Assembly: GCA_945864585.1 (NCBI GenBank)
Contig: CAMBCF010000040.1
Location: 1 to 40,578 of the forward strand
Reading direction: 5' to 3'
Length of the DNA stretch: 40,578 nt
DNA from: Bordetella parapertussis
Lineage (GTDB): Bacteria > Pseudomonadota > Gammaproteobacteria > Burkholderiales > SG8-41
The first letter of the stretch is position 1, and each line of letters opens with the position of its first letter. A model generated the notes under the pieces. The model was not told the origin of the DNA. It worked only from the letters and a program-made list of their open reading frames with translations, and made no database searches. This document shows positions 1 through 7,662 of this stretch, one piece after another. A program made the translations under genes and the position numbers.

Positions 1-398
1 TGGCCGGCTACGACGACGAAGAGAAATTCGATGAAGAGGTGGCGAAGGACATGACCGTGCGCGGGCACATGGGCAAGATCAAGTGCCCGACGCTGCTCGT
101 CACCGGCGAGTACGATCCGCTGTGCCCGCTGGAAGATTCAATCGAAGCCTACGGTGAACTCAGGGCGCCGCGCGAGCTGTGGGTGATGGAGAACCAGTTC
201 CACCCGATGCGCAAAATGAGCAATCTGGGCGGCATGGACAGCCATGAGTACATTGTCGACTGGCTGCACGAAGCGCTGTGCGGTAAAGGCCTTGGCCGCG
301 ACCACAGCCGCGTCTCGTACATCAAGGCCGGCGGTGACGGGCCGTGGGGTGATTGCGAATGGACGCCGACGGTGGGGCCGGGACAGGCTTATTTCTGA
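1..398 (+). CDS. alpha/beta hydrolase, C-terminal part (cut by window edge)
   Basis: The reading frame is open from the first bases of the window to the TGA at 396-398, so only the last ~132 residues are visible. The segment KIKCPTLLVTGEYDPLCP is the strand-6/7 region of the alpha/beta hydrolase fold, where the Asp of GEYDPLCP is the expected acid of the catalytic triad. The His of NQFHPM, about 50 residues later, is the expected catalytic His. The nucleophile Ser lies outside the window. The arrangement resembles FrsA/DUF1100-type and dihydroxypseudooxynicotine-hydrolase-like proteins, but the substrate cannot be told. It converges on the TctC gene at 447-1442 with a 48-bp gap that has no clear terminator. 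Confidence 0.8.
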   Translation, partial: AGYDDEEKFDEEVAKDMTVRGHMGKIKCPTLLVTGEYDPLCPLEDSIEAYGELRAPRELWVMENQFHPMRKMSNLGGMDSHEYIVDWLHEALCGKGLGRDHSRVSYIKAGGDGPWGDCEWTPTVGPGQAYF

Positions 399-446
399 GC
401 CGGACGGTGGGGCGCGGCAAGACGAGATACCGACGGATGCCTTGCC

Positions 447-1442
447 TCATTCCGCCTTCATGTTCCGCTCCCGTATCAACGCGCCCCATTTTTTCAATTC
501 CTCCTTCAGGTAGGCCGCGAACTCTTCCGGGGAGTTGGTGACGACTTCGAGTCCCCGTTCCTGAAAGCGCTTCACCTGTTCCGGGGAAGACATCGCGCTG
601 CGGAGCTTCTCGTTCAGGAGGGTGACCAGCTTTGGCGGCGTGCCCTTGGGCGCGAGCAGGCCGTGCCATGCGTGAAACTCGAAACCCGGCAGGCCCGCCT
701 CCGCGATCGTCGGAACGTCCGGCAGGACCGGCGAGCGTTTCAGGCTGCTCACCCCCAGCGCACGCAGCCGCTTGGCCTCGACCATGCGCTTCGTCTCCGA
801 GACATTCGAGAAGGCAATAGGCACTTCGCCGCTGATGGCCGCCTGGAGCGCGGGGCCGCCGCCTTTGAATTGGATCGCGACGATGCGCGTCTTGCCCAGC
901 AGGTTGAAGAGCTCCCCGGTAATGTGGGAGTTGGACCCGATGCCTGATGACGCGTAGTTGAGCGCTTCCGGGCGTGCCCTGGCGAACGCGAGCAGCTCGC
1001 GCACCGAGCGCACAGGAACCGAAGGATGAACGGCGACTGCGGTGGGCACGGTGGATAGCAGCGAGATCGGCGCGAAATCGTTCAGCGGATCGTACAGAGG
1101 GCGGCTGTACAAGATCGTGCTGGTGACTAAGGGATTGCTTTGGAGGAGCAGCGTGTAGCCGTCGGGGGCGGCCCGAACCACCGCCTCCGAGCCGATCATA
1201 CCCGAGGCGCCGCTGCGATTCTCCACGACGACCTGCTGGCCCAGGATCTCGGAGAATTTTACCGACAACAGGCGCGCGTTCAGATCCACGCTGCCGCCCG
1301 GCGGAAACGGCACGATGAGGCGCACCGGCTTCACGGGGTAGGTATCCGTTTGCGCACGGCTGAGTCCGGGCGCGATCGTGCCCGCGAAGATCGCGACGAG
1401 CAGCAAGCTTAACTGGAGTGCAGTACGCGGGTGGCGTTTCAT
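447..1442 (-). CDS. Bug/TctC-family periplasmic substrate-binding protein (copy 1)
   Basis: A 331-residue secreted binding protein of the tripartite tricarboxylate transporter family, which captures small organic acids in the periplasm. The ATG at 1442 is chosen because AGGAGGAGG sits just upstream and a signal peptide (MKRHPRTALQL to SRAQ, about 27 residues) follows; the frame is open further upstream, but that part lacks both. Family landmarks are present in order: the YPVKPVRLIVPFPPGG ligand loop, GASGMIGSEAVVRAAPDGYT, a HPSVPVRSVRELL helix, and PDVPTIAEAGLPGFE. The usual PYKG motif reads FKGGGPAL here. It is not visibly part of an operon and is followed by a convergent hydrolase. The ligand is unknown. 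Confidence 0.93.
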   Translation of the reverse strand: MKRHPRTALQLSLLLVAIFAGTIAPGLSRAQTDTYPVKPVRLIVPFPPGGSVDLNARLLSVKFSEILGQQVVVENRSGASGMIGSEAVVRAAPDGYTLLLQSNPLVTSTILYSRPLYDPLNDFAPISLLSTVPTAVAVHPSVPVRSVRELLAFARARPEALNYASSGIGSNSHITGELFNLLGKTRIVAIQFKGGGPALQAAISGEVPIAFSNVSETKRMVEAKRLRALGVSSLKRSPVLPDVPTIAEAGLPGFEFHAWHGLLAPKGTPPKLVTLLNEKLRSAMSSPEQVKRFQERGLEVVTNSPEEFAAYLKEELKKWGALIRERNMKAE

Positions 1443-1707
1443 GTTCCTCCTCCTTCGCCGGGTTTCGGGCGTTTCTTGTGAAGGCCTCGGTGCCAGTATC
1501 CACCCGAACGCGCACCGCGTCACGAAAGGTACGAAAGTTACGGGGTCAGGTCTCAATACTGTTCACTTATGGTAATTGGGAAGTTTACATGCGTCGCGGT
1601 GAGTCACATTGCTCTGGTGGGGGTAGATTTGGGGGTAGTTTTCAAACTGTAACTACTAATATCGTTTGTTAACAGTTAGTTATATAACCGATGCAGTAGA
1701 TGCAGAT

Positions 1708-2732
1708 GGAGCCTTACCTTGAAAAACGCTATGACGATCTGCTCGCCGCGTATCTCGCGGCAGGTTTTAAAACGCGGCAGTTGTCCAACACCACCAACAC
1801 GCTGGCCCATGCCATAGAGCAGACGCAAACGCTGGCCATACTGTGCGTGGGTGCGCTGATCGTGATGCAGAACGAAGGCTTCACCATCGGCATGCTGGTG
1901 GCGTTTCAAATGTTTGCCGTCGCATGGCGCAACCGATGTTAAGGCTGGCCTCGCTGTGGCAGGAATTCCAGCAGGCCGATATCGCTGTCAAGCGCCTGGG
2001 CGACCTGATGGATGCGCCTGCTGAGCCGTACACACTCACGCCCTCGCGCGCGCCCGGCGGGGCAGGGCAGATCGTGGTCAGCGGGCTGTCGTTTCGCTAC
2101 AGTGAAAATCATCCTTATCTCTATCGCAACCTGTCGCTTGCACTGAAGCCGGGGCAACTCACTGTGTTTAGCGGCCCCTCCGGCTGTGGCAAGAGCACGC
2201 TGGCCAAGCTGCTGCAAGGCTTTTATCCGGCGGAGGAGGGACGTATTGAAATCGACGGCCGCGATATCCGCCATTTATCGGCGAATGAACTGCGCCAGTA
2301 TTTATGGCGTGGTGCCGCAGGACACGGTATTGTTTGCCAATACCGTCTACGAAAACCTCAGCATGGCCAGCCCGCACGCGGGGTTCGACGACGTGATCAG
2401 CGCCTGCCGCATGGCCGAAATTCATGAGGTGATCGAAAAAATGCCCCAAGGCTATCAAACCCGCATCGGCGAACACGGCGTGGGACTATCCGGCGGGAAA
2501 AAACAGCGCATCGCCATTGCGCGCGCTGCTCAAGCGCCCGAAAATACTGATTTTTGATGAGGCCACCAGCGGCCTCGATCAACAAACCGCCGAGCAATTT
2601 GCGCAGACCATCAATCAATTCAAGGGCAAAGTGACGATGCTGTTCATCGCGCACAATCTGCCGCGCACGCTGGCGGTGGATGAAGTGATTAATGTTGGGG
2701 CAGCGCCGGCAGCTGAAATGTCTGCCCGGTAG
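1708..2732 (+). pseudogene. HlyB/RtxB-type ABC exporter ATPase, 5'-truncated with three frameshifts
   Basis: Three reading frames together spell the second half of a type I secretion ABC exporter. The first piece (to ~1920) is the end of the membrane domain (EPYLEKRYDDLLAAY, then a hydrophobic helix around TLAILCVGALIVMQ). The second (to ~2300) has MAQPMLRLASLWQEFQQ and Walker A GPSGCGKST. The third (to ~2520) has the Q-loop VVPQDTVLF and the signature LSGGKKQRIAIARA. The fourth has Walker B ILIFDEATSGLD and the H-loop IAHNLPRT. Frame changes fall near 1921, 2301 and 2520. The N-terminal peptidase-like and first membrane regions are absent. No adaptor (HlyD) or toxin gene is nearby. It is a relic, probably left by rearrangement beside the tRNA locus. 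Confidence 0.88.
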
Positions 2733-2827
2733 CTGCGGCGCCTATTTGCGCTGCGTCACAGAATAAGTTCGCCGACCCTTGGCGGGGTGTAGTGTATTTG
2801 ATGCGGAATACGGGGGAGGATCTGTCC

Positions 2828-2857
2828 TTTACAGAGTGTGTCCCACGCCGTTATACT
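2828..2857 (+). promoter_or_regulatory. sigma-70 promoter for the tRNA pair
   Basis: TTTACA at 2828-2833 and TATACT at 2852-2857 are separated by 18 bp and lie 14 bp before the first base of tRNA-Ala. Position and match to the consensus suggest this drives both tRNA genes as one transcript. Confidence 0.6.
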
Positions 2858-2871
2858 CGGCAGCCTTTCGT

Positions 2872-2947
<76 letters not shown>

Positions 2948-2986
2948 GCAATACCCGTCGTTCGATTTTGTACCACCCGCCTCGTA

Positions 2987-3062
2987 GTCCCTATCGTCTA
3001 GAGGCCTAGGACATCGCCCTTTCACGGCGGTAACCGGGGTTCGAATCCCCGTGGGGACGCCA
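2987..3062 (+). tRNA. tRNA-Glu (anticodon UUC)
   Basis: A 76-nt cloverleaf: acceptor GTCCCTA pairs with TGGGGAC, the anticodon loop CTTTCAC carries TTC, the T-arm contains GGTTCGAATCC, and CCA is encoded (3060-3062). An integrase gene ends about 210 bp downstream on the opposite strand, the usual arrangement when the 3' end of a tRNA gene served as an island attachment site. No second copy of the tRNA 3' end was seen in the window. Confidence 0.97.
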
Positions 3063-3079
3063 GATTTTACCTATGAGAA

Positions 3080-3126
3080 CATGCGAATAGCCGCGCATAG
3101 AGGCGCATAAGTTGGGCAGATTTTGG
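3080..3126. repeat. imperfect direct repeat, copy 1 (between tRNA-Glu and integrase)
   Basis: This 47-bp stretch beginning CATGCGAA matches 3226-3272 at roughly three quarters of positions by hand alignment. Each copy also contains a short inverted pair (ATGCG...CGCAT). The placement between tRNA and integrase suggests integrase arm or core sites, but that is inference. Confidence 0.55.
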
Positions 3127-3225
3127 GCGGTTCGTATTATGGCTAAATGACGCGCGCAAGACCGAATTACTGCTTGCGATGAGGTTATGAACTCGTTTTC
3201 CCAATGCTGCCATTTCCTCTGAGCG

Positions 3226-3272
3226 CATGCGAAGTTCCTCGCATTGAGGGGCATGTGCTGGACAGTTCTGGA
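3226..3272. repeat. imperfect direct repeat, copy 2 (just past the integrase stop)
   Basis: The partner of 3080-3126, offset by 146 bp. Shared blocks are CATGCGAA, CGCAT, GAGG, GCAT and CAG in the same order with near-identical spacing. It ends four bases before the integrase stop codon. Confidence 0.55.
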
Positions 3273-3275
3273 CTG

Positions 3276-4148
3276 TTACAAACTGATTGCTCGGCCCGCA
3301 TCCATAAGGTGTCCCGGCGAAAGGTGTGAGTAGCGCTCCGTGACCGCAACCGTTGAGTGACCGGCTAACTTTTGCACCGTTCTCAAGGGCACGCCGGCCA
3401 TAACCATGTGCGAGATATAGGTGTGACGTAGCGTGTGCAGGCTGCCGTCAAGCTTGGCTCGGCGGATGTCATGTATGCAAGCGCGTGATAGAGACGCGGG
3501 AGCCATTCTCGGAATGACGTGCTCGCCGACTTTCGGCAATCTCTCCAGCGCGATCTTTGCACCATTGGTAATGGGAATCTCACGCCACTTTCCTGATTTC
3601 GTGCGCTCTTCGTCGGTGGAGAGGATCTTCATCGCTTCTTGTCCGATCCATGCCCGTTTGAGCATCAATCCTTCCCCACGTCTCATGCCCGTGTTGGCGT
3701 AGAGTCGCCAGATCGCTGCGTGAACCGGGTTAGGCTGAGGGCCTTCGCCTGCGTTTACTTTCGCATTGCATGCGGCGTAGATCGCATCAAGTTCTACCTT
3801 CGTGAAGAAAAGCGGTGGCTTCGAATCCAGTGACAGGGGCGCGGAGACGTGGGGTATAGGATGCTCGCGGATGCTCTTCCATTCCACAGCCTTCGCCAGG
3901 ATCGCCTTGAGTGTGCGCAGTTCCTTGGCGACGGTTTCGGCCTTGGGCCGGTTCTCGCTGGGGGCCATGCGGCGGTGCTTCCATGCGTCCACCTGGCGCG
4001 GATCGCAATTGAGGTATTCGATGATGCGTTCGATGGCGTTACGCGTGGGCGGAATAACCGGAAGGCCATCCGTCCAGTTTTGCGCATAGCAGTAATCGAC
4101 TGCGGCTTCGAGATCGGCTGCATCGTAAATGTGGGAAGCGAGAAGCAT
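3276..4148 (-). CDS. tyrosine-recombinase integrase remnant fused to the start of another gene
   Basis: The frame encodes 290 residues from the ATG at 4148 (AAAGGA is correctly spaced upstream); the open extension further upstream overlaps the phosphodiesterase gene and is not credible. Residues ~65 to the end form the catalytic domain of phage-type integrases: Arg in TGMRRGE (~156), Lys in TKSGKWREIP (~184), HTLRH (His238, Arg241), His in AGHST (264) and Tyr nucleophile in TERYSHL (273). The first ~53 residues are not integrase. They contain ADLEAAVDYCYAQ and WTDGLPVIPPT, resembling the conserved start of a family of uncharacterised soluble proteins. The N-terminal arm-binding domain and part of the core-binding domain are missing, so activity is doubtful. 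The gene points towards tRNA-Glu. Confidence 0.85.
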   Translation of the reverse strand: MLLASHIYDAADLEAAVDYCYAQNWTDGLPVIPPTRNAIERIIEYLNCDPRQVDAWKHRRMAPSENRPKAETVAKELRTLKAILAKAVEWKSIREHPIPHVSAPLSLDSKPPLFFTKVELDAIYAACNAKVNAGEGPQPNPVHAAIWRLYANTGMRRGEGLMLKRAWIGQEAMKILSTDEERTKSGKWREIPITNGAKIALERLPKVGEHVIPRMAPASLSRACIHDIRRAKLDGSLHTLRHTYISHMVMAGVPLRTVQKLAGHSTVAVTERYSHLSPGHLMDAGRAISL

Positions 4149-4245
4149 TAGAATTCCTTTAAAATCAATAGCTTTAAAGCGGTCACGCGTATTCAAGTAT
4201 GCGGCAATTGCGCCTTGCCAGTGAGCCGCCACGCCACACTCAGGC

Positions 4246-5514
4246 TCAGGGCTGGAGCGGGCGGCCATCCATCCCTGCGGCAGGCTGACCCAAGTGATGA
4301 AAGATAGTGGGCGCGATGTCGACGATGGCGGTCGGCCCCGCATGCACAGCGGGGCGAAATGCCGTGCCGTTGGCGATCAGGAAAGGCGCCTGCTCGTATG
4401 CGCCGAATCCGCCATGCTGCCCCATTCCGACATTGTGCGGTGTGGGCTCGAAGCGAGTGGCTATGTCCGAGAGTCCGGCGATACCGTGGACGTTAGGGTC
4501 TGCGTGCTTCGCCATCGACAGCGCGATGCGCAGGCCGTGTTCGGGCTTCATGCCGGCACGTTCGAGTTCGACGTCAACCAGCACTTCGCCGGCCCAAGGC
4601 TGACAGCGCAGAAAATCGGCAACCTGTGCAACGCGTCCTGCCGCCTCTTCGGCGAAGTAGATCAGGGCCGAGGTGCCCTGCGGCGCAACGACGACGTCGT
4701 CGGACTCGCGCACGCGCTTGAGCCCCGCTTCGAACAGCAGACGTTCCACCGGCACGGTCTCGCGTATGGTTTCGTGGCCGTGATCAGAGCCGACGAGAAG
4801 CAGTAAGTCCTCGCCGCCACCGCGTAGTTTGTAGATGAGGTCGGATACCGCGCCGACGCAGCGGTCGGCTGCGCTCATCACGGCAAGATGCTCGACCGAA
4901 CCGAGTACCGTTTCATGCTGTGTGTGATCGGGTTCGCACAGCCACAGCACCGCAAGCGCCGGACGTCGCTCGACCAGCACCTCGGCGCAGAACCGTTCGG
5001 TCATCGCCCAGTCCCCCGCGGCGTCGTGCGAGATGGCGAGATGGTCGGCCTCTGGCACGGGCTTGCGACCCGGGCCGCGCGAACCCGCCCGATGGTAGAC
5101 ATACCCGTGCCCGTCGGGGTCTTGAAAATAGGCCGCGCCCGGTGAGACGTTGGAGAACACAATGACGCCGCCATGGCCGCTTAGACGTTCAGCCGCCGTG
5201 GGCACGCGCAGCGTCCTGCCGGTCGAACTGCGCAGCTGCTCCACGAACGCGGCCTCACCAACGTTGTGCACGGCGTATCCGCTTGCGGTGGGGAGCGCCA
5301 TGGTGTTGCCATGCAGCCCGTGCCGCGCCGGGTGGCACCCGGTCGCGATCGACGCCGAGGACGAGCGCGTCACCGAGGGAAACACGCTTCGGTGCTGGTC
5401 GAACCAGAGGCTTTTCTGCCGCAGCTCCCAGATGCGGGGTGTGCGTTGCCGCGACACCAGATCGCGGCGCATGCCGTCGCAAATGACCAGGACAGCGCGT
5501 CGAGTTGTGGGCAT
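4246..5514 (-). CDS. type I phosphodiesterase / nucleotide pyrophosphatase family hydrolase
   Basis: A 422-residue protein of the alkaline phosphatase superfamily. All expected two-zinc ligands are visible: Asp13 in VICDGMR, nucleophile Thr49 in FPSVTRSSSAS, Asp196 and His200 in EPDHTQH, Asp244-His245 in GSDHGH, and His367 in GQHGGFG. There is no signal peptide, so it should act in the cytoplasm, hydrolysing a phospho- or phosphonate ester; phosphonoacetate-hydrolase-like activity is possible but not shown. The ATG at 5514 has GGGAG upstream. It starts 20 bp after the stop of the TctC gene at 5535-6521 and is probably co-transcribed with it, so that binding protein may capture its substrate or product. 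Confidence 0.88.
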   Translation of the reverse strand: MPTTRRAVLVICDGMRRDLVSRQRTPRIWELRQKSLWFDQHRSVFPSVTRSSSASIATGCHPARHGLHGNTMALPTASGYAVHNVGEAAFVEQLRSSTGRTLRVPTAAERLSGHGGVIVFSNVSPGAAYFQDPDGHGYVYHRAGSRGPGRKPVPEADHLAISHDAAGDWAMTERFCAEVLVERRPALAVLWLCEPDHTQHETVLGSVEHLAVMSAADRCVGAVSDLIYKLRGGGEDLLLLVGSDHGHETIRETVPVERLLFEAGLKRVRESDDVVVAPQGTSALIYFAEEAAGRVAQVADFLRCQPWAGEVLVDVELERAGMKPEHGLRIALSMAKHADPNVHGIAGLSDIATRFEPTPHNVGMGQHGGFGAYEQAPFLIANGTAFRPAVHAGPTAIVDIAPTIFHHLGQPAAGMDGRPLQP

Positions 5515-5534
5515 GACTGTTCAATTCTCCCAGA

Positions 5535-6521
5535 TTACTGCTGCACAATCCCCGCGTCCTTGATCACCCGCGCCCAGCGCGCGATTTCCGCGCGGATGAA
5601 TTGATCGAACTCCTCGCGGCTGGTGGGTGCGATGTCGATGCCCAGTTCGGTCAGGCGCTGCTGAATTTCCGGGATGCGCAGCACGGAGTGGATGTCGGTG
5701 TTCAGTTTGTCGAGTATCGCCGCGGGCGTGCCTGAGGGCACGCATACGCCATACCACGATTGCACTTCATAACCGGGGAAGCCCGCTTCCTGCACTGTCG
5801 GCACATTGGGCATTTGCGGCGTGCGCTTGGCGCTGGTGACGGCGATTGCGCGCAAGCGGCCGCTGGCCACCGGCTGCACGGATGCCGGCAGATTGGAAAC
5901 ATTGAGCGGCACCTGGCCGCCGATGGTATCGGTGAGGCCCTGGGCGGCAATCTTGTAGGGGATATTCACGATATCGACCTTCGCCAGCAGCTTGATCATC
6001 TCCACCGAAAGCTGCGGCGACACGCCGGGAAGCCCGGAGGTATAGGAAAGCTTGCCGGGGTTGGCGCGGGCGTAGGCGATCATTTCCTTGAGCGTACGAA
6101 ACGGCACGGAAGGGTGCGCCAGGATGATATTCGGCATGTTGCCGATGCGTGTCACCGCGGCGAGATCGCGCAATTGGTCGTACGGCATTTTCGCTATCAG
6201 CGACATCGCGATCGCACTGGAAGCGACGTTGCATTGAACCATCGTGTACCCGTCGGGCGGTGATTTGGCGACATACGCGGTGCCCATCACGCCCGCCACG
6301 CCGACACGATTGTCGACGATGACTTGCTGACCCCACATACGCGTAAAGCGGTCAGCAAGCAGCCGCGCGACGATATCGGGCGACGCACCCGCGCCGAACG
6401 GCACCACATAACGCACCGGCTTGCTCGGGTAGTTCTGCGCAGACGTCGCTAATGGAAACATCGAGGCCGCGGCCGCGATCAAGCAGATCATCGTGCGGCG
6501 CGCTGGGCTGGCACTGCGCAT
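5535..6521 (-). CDS. Bug/TctC-family periplasmic binding protein (copy 2)
   Basis: A 328-residue protein with GGAGGT six bases before its ATG and a signal peptide ending near ATSAQ. The first ligand loop is VPFGAGASPD, with Ala-Ser where most copies have Gly-Gly, and the PYKG segment reads IPYKIAAQGLTD, which removes the usual Gly-x-Gly-Pro and may alter ligand choice. Later motifs (GRLRAIAVTSAKR, MPNVPTVQEAGFPGYE, SGTPAAILDKL) are standard. It is the upstream partner of the phosphodiesterase at 4246-5514. Confidence 0.94.
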   Translation of the reverse strand: MRSASPARRTMICLIAAAASMFPLATSAQNYPSKPVRYVVPFGAGASPDIVARLLADRFTRMWGQQVIVDNRVGVAGVMGTAYVAKSPPDGYTMVQCNVASSAIAMSLIAKMPYDQLRDLAAVTRIGNMPNIILAHPSVPFRTLKEMIAYARANPGKLSYTSGLPGVSPQLSVEMIKLLAKVDIVNIPYKIAAQGLTDTIGGQVPLNVSNLPASVQPVASGRLRAIAVTSAKRTPQMPNVPTVQEAGFPGYEVQSWYGVCVPSGTPAAILDKLNTDIHSVLRIPEIQQRLTELGIDIAPTSREEFDQFIRAEIARWARVIKDAGIVQQ

Positions 6522-6557
6522 TACGTCACCTCCGTCGAATGGACAAATCTATACTTT

Positions 6558-6629
6558 TTACTGACCATAGCAGCAATCAACTGCGGCTTCGAGATCGGCT
6601 GCATTGTAAGCGTGGGAAGCGAGATGCAT
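6558..6629 (-). pseudogene. start-of-gene remnant, second copy of the 5' piece fused to the integrase
   Basis: Read on the minus strand, this is an ATG with AGGA upstream followed by 22 codons and a stop; 18 of 23 residues match the start of the chimeric integrase frame (shared core AADLEAAVD). At DNA level, 6566-6629 matches 4085-4148 at 58 of 64 positions. The match stops exactly where WTDGLP would begin. It lies between the TctC genes at 6671-7636 and 5535-6521, so the TctC-phosphodiesterase pair is bracketed by two copies of the same gene start. Confidence 0.75.
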
Positions 6630-6670
6630 AAAAAGTCCTGTATAACAAGAAGCTTATATTATTTTTCGGA

Positions 6671-7636
6671 TTACTCTTCACGCATACCCGAAGTGGAGAT
6701 GACTTTACCCAGGCTGTCTATTTCGGATTTCACCGCAGCGGCCAGCCGCCCCGGCGTGCTGCCAACGACCTCAATCCCGGCATTCATGAATTTTTCTTTA
6801 ACGTGCGTTTTGCCCAAGGCTCGCACCACATCCTGATTCAGCTTGGCCGCAAGCGCTGGCGGTGTTTTTACTGGCGCAAACAGGCCAAAAATGATGATCG
6901 ACACGTATCCCGGTACGCCGGAAGCAGCTACGGTTGGCAACCCCGGCAATAGGTCCGATGGTTGTGCGCTGGTTACCGCAATCGCCCGCAAGCGTCCGGA
7001 TTTCACGTGAGGCAATATAGGCGCCGGTGCAGAAAACATGACTTGAGCCTGCCCGCCTATCAGTCCGGTAACCGCAGGCGCAACACCGCGATAAGTGATA
7101 CGCACGATGTTGACTTTCGTCATCGATTTGAACAGCTCTGCCGCAACGTGCGTAGAGCCGCCTGTGGCGGATGACGCATAATTCAATTCGCCGGGTTTGG
7201 CTCGCGCAAGGGCTATCAGTTCGCGAATGGCTTTCACCGGCAATGACGGATGCACCAGCACCACATCAGGCGAACTTGCCGCGAGTGTAATCGGCGCGAA
7301 ATCATTCACCGGGTCGTAAGGCACATTCTTGCGGAAAAGTGGCAGCAGCCACATTGGGTTGCCGTACAAAATCAGCGTATAGCCGTCAGGCGGTGACTTG
7401 GCTACAGCTTCCGCGGCAATTGCGCCGCTGGCGCCACCACGATTGTCCACGATGACCTGCAGCCCCCAGTCAGTTGTCAGTTCTTGCGCAATCACGCGCG
7501 AAACGAAATCACTGCCGCTGCCGGCCTCGGTGGTAACTATGCGCACGGGCTTGGCGGGAAAGGTTTGCCCCTGAGCGGCCCCTGCTCCCATTGCTGCTAT
7601 CGTGAGCAGGCAAAGCCTATTGATCAACGTTCGCAT
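6671..7636 (-). CDS. Bug/TctC-family periplasmic binding protein (copy 3)
   Basis: A 321-residue secreted protein; ATG at 7636 is preferred (GGGAG six bases upstream, signal peptide MRTLINRLCLL to AAQGQ). Its first loop is divergent: IVTTEAGSGSDF replaces the common VPFxxGGxxD, and the fourth-loop motif is TYRGVAPAVTGL instead of PYKGxGPA. The remaining landmarks (SGAIAAEAVAKSPPDGYT, HPSLPVKAIRELIALAR, GRLRAIAVTSAQ) are normal. It begins 26 bp after the TctC gene at 7663, giving a tandem pair at the distal end of the lyase operon. By eye it is less GC-rich than the flanking genes. Confidence 0.93.
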   Translation of the reverse strand: MRTLINRLCLLTIAAMGAGAAQGQTFPAKPVRIVTTEAGSGSDFVSRVIAQELTTDWGLQVIVDNRGGASGAIAAEAVAKSPPDGYTLILYGNPMWLLPLFRKNVPYDPVNDFAPITLAASSPDVVLVHPSLPVKAIRELIALARAKPGELNYASSATGGSTHVAAELFKSMTKVNIVRITYRGVAPAVTGLIGGQAQVMFSAPAPILPHVKSGRLRAIAVTSAQPSDLLPGLPTVAASGVPGYVSIIIFGLFAPVKTPPALAAKLNQDVVRALGKTHVKEKFMNAGIEVVGSTPGRLAAAVKSEIDSLGKVISTSGMREE

Positions 7637-7662
7637 GCACTCTCCCGCATTTGATGTTCTCC

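Noticed and set aside
1541-1565. Possible repeat end (GGGGTCAGGTCTCAATACT) near the start of the first TctC gene
   Set aside because: It recalls sequences seen beside REP-associated transposases, but there is no partner, palindrome or transposase here, so it is left unannotated.
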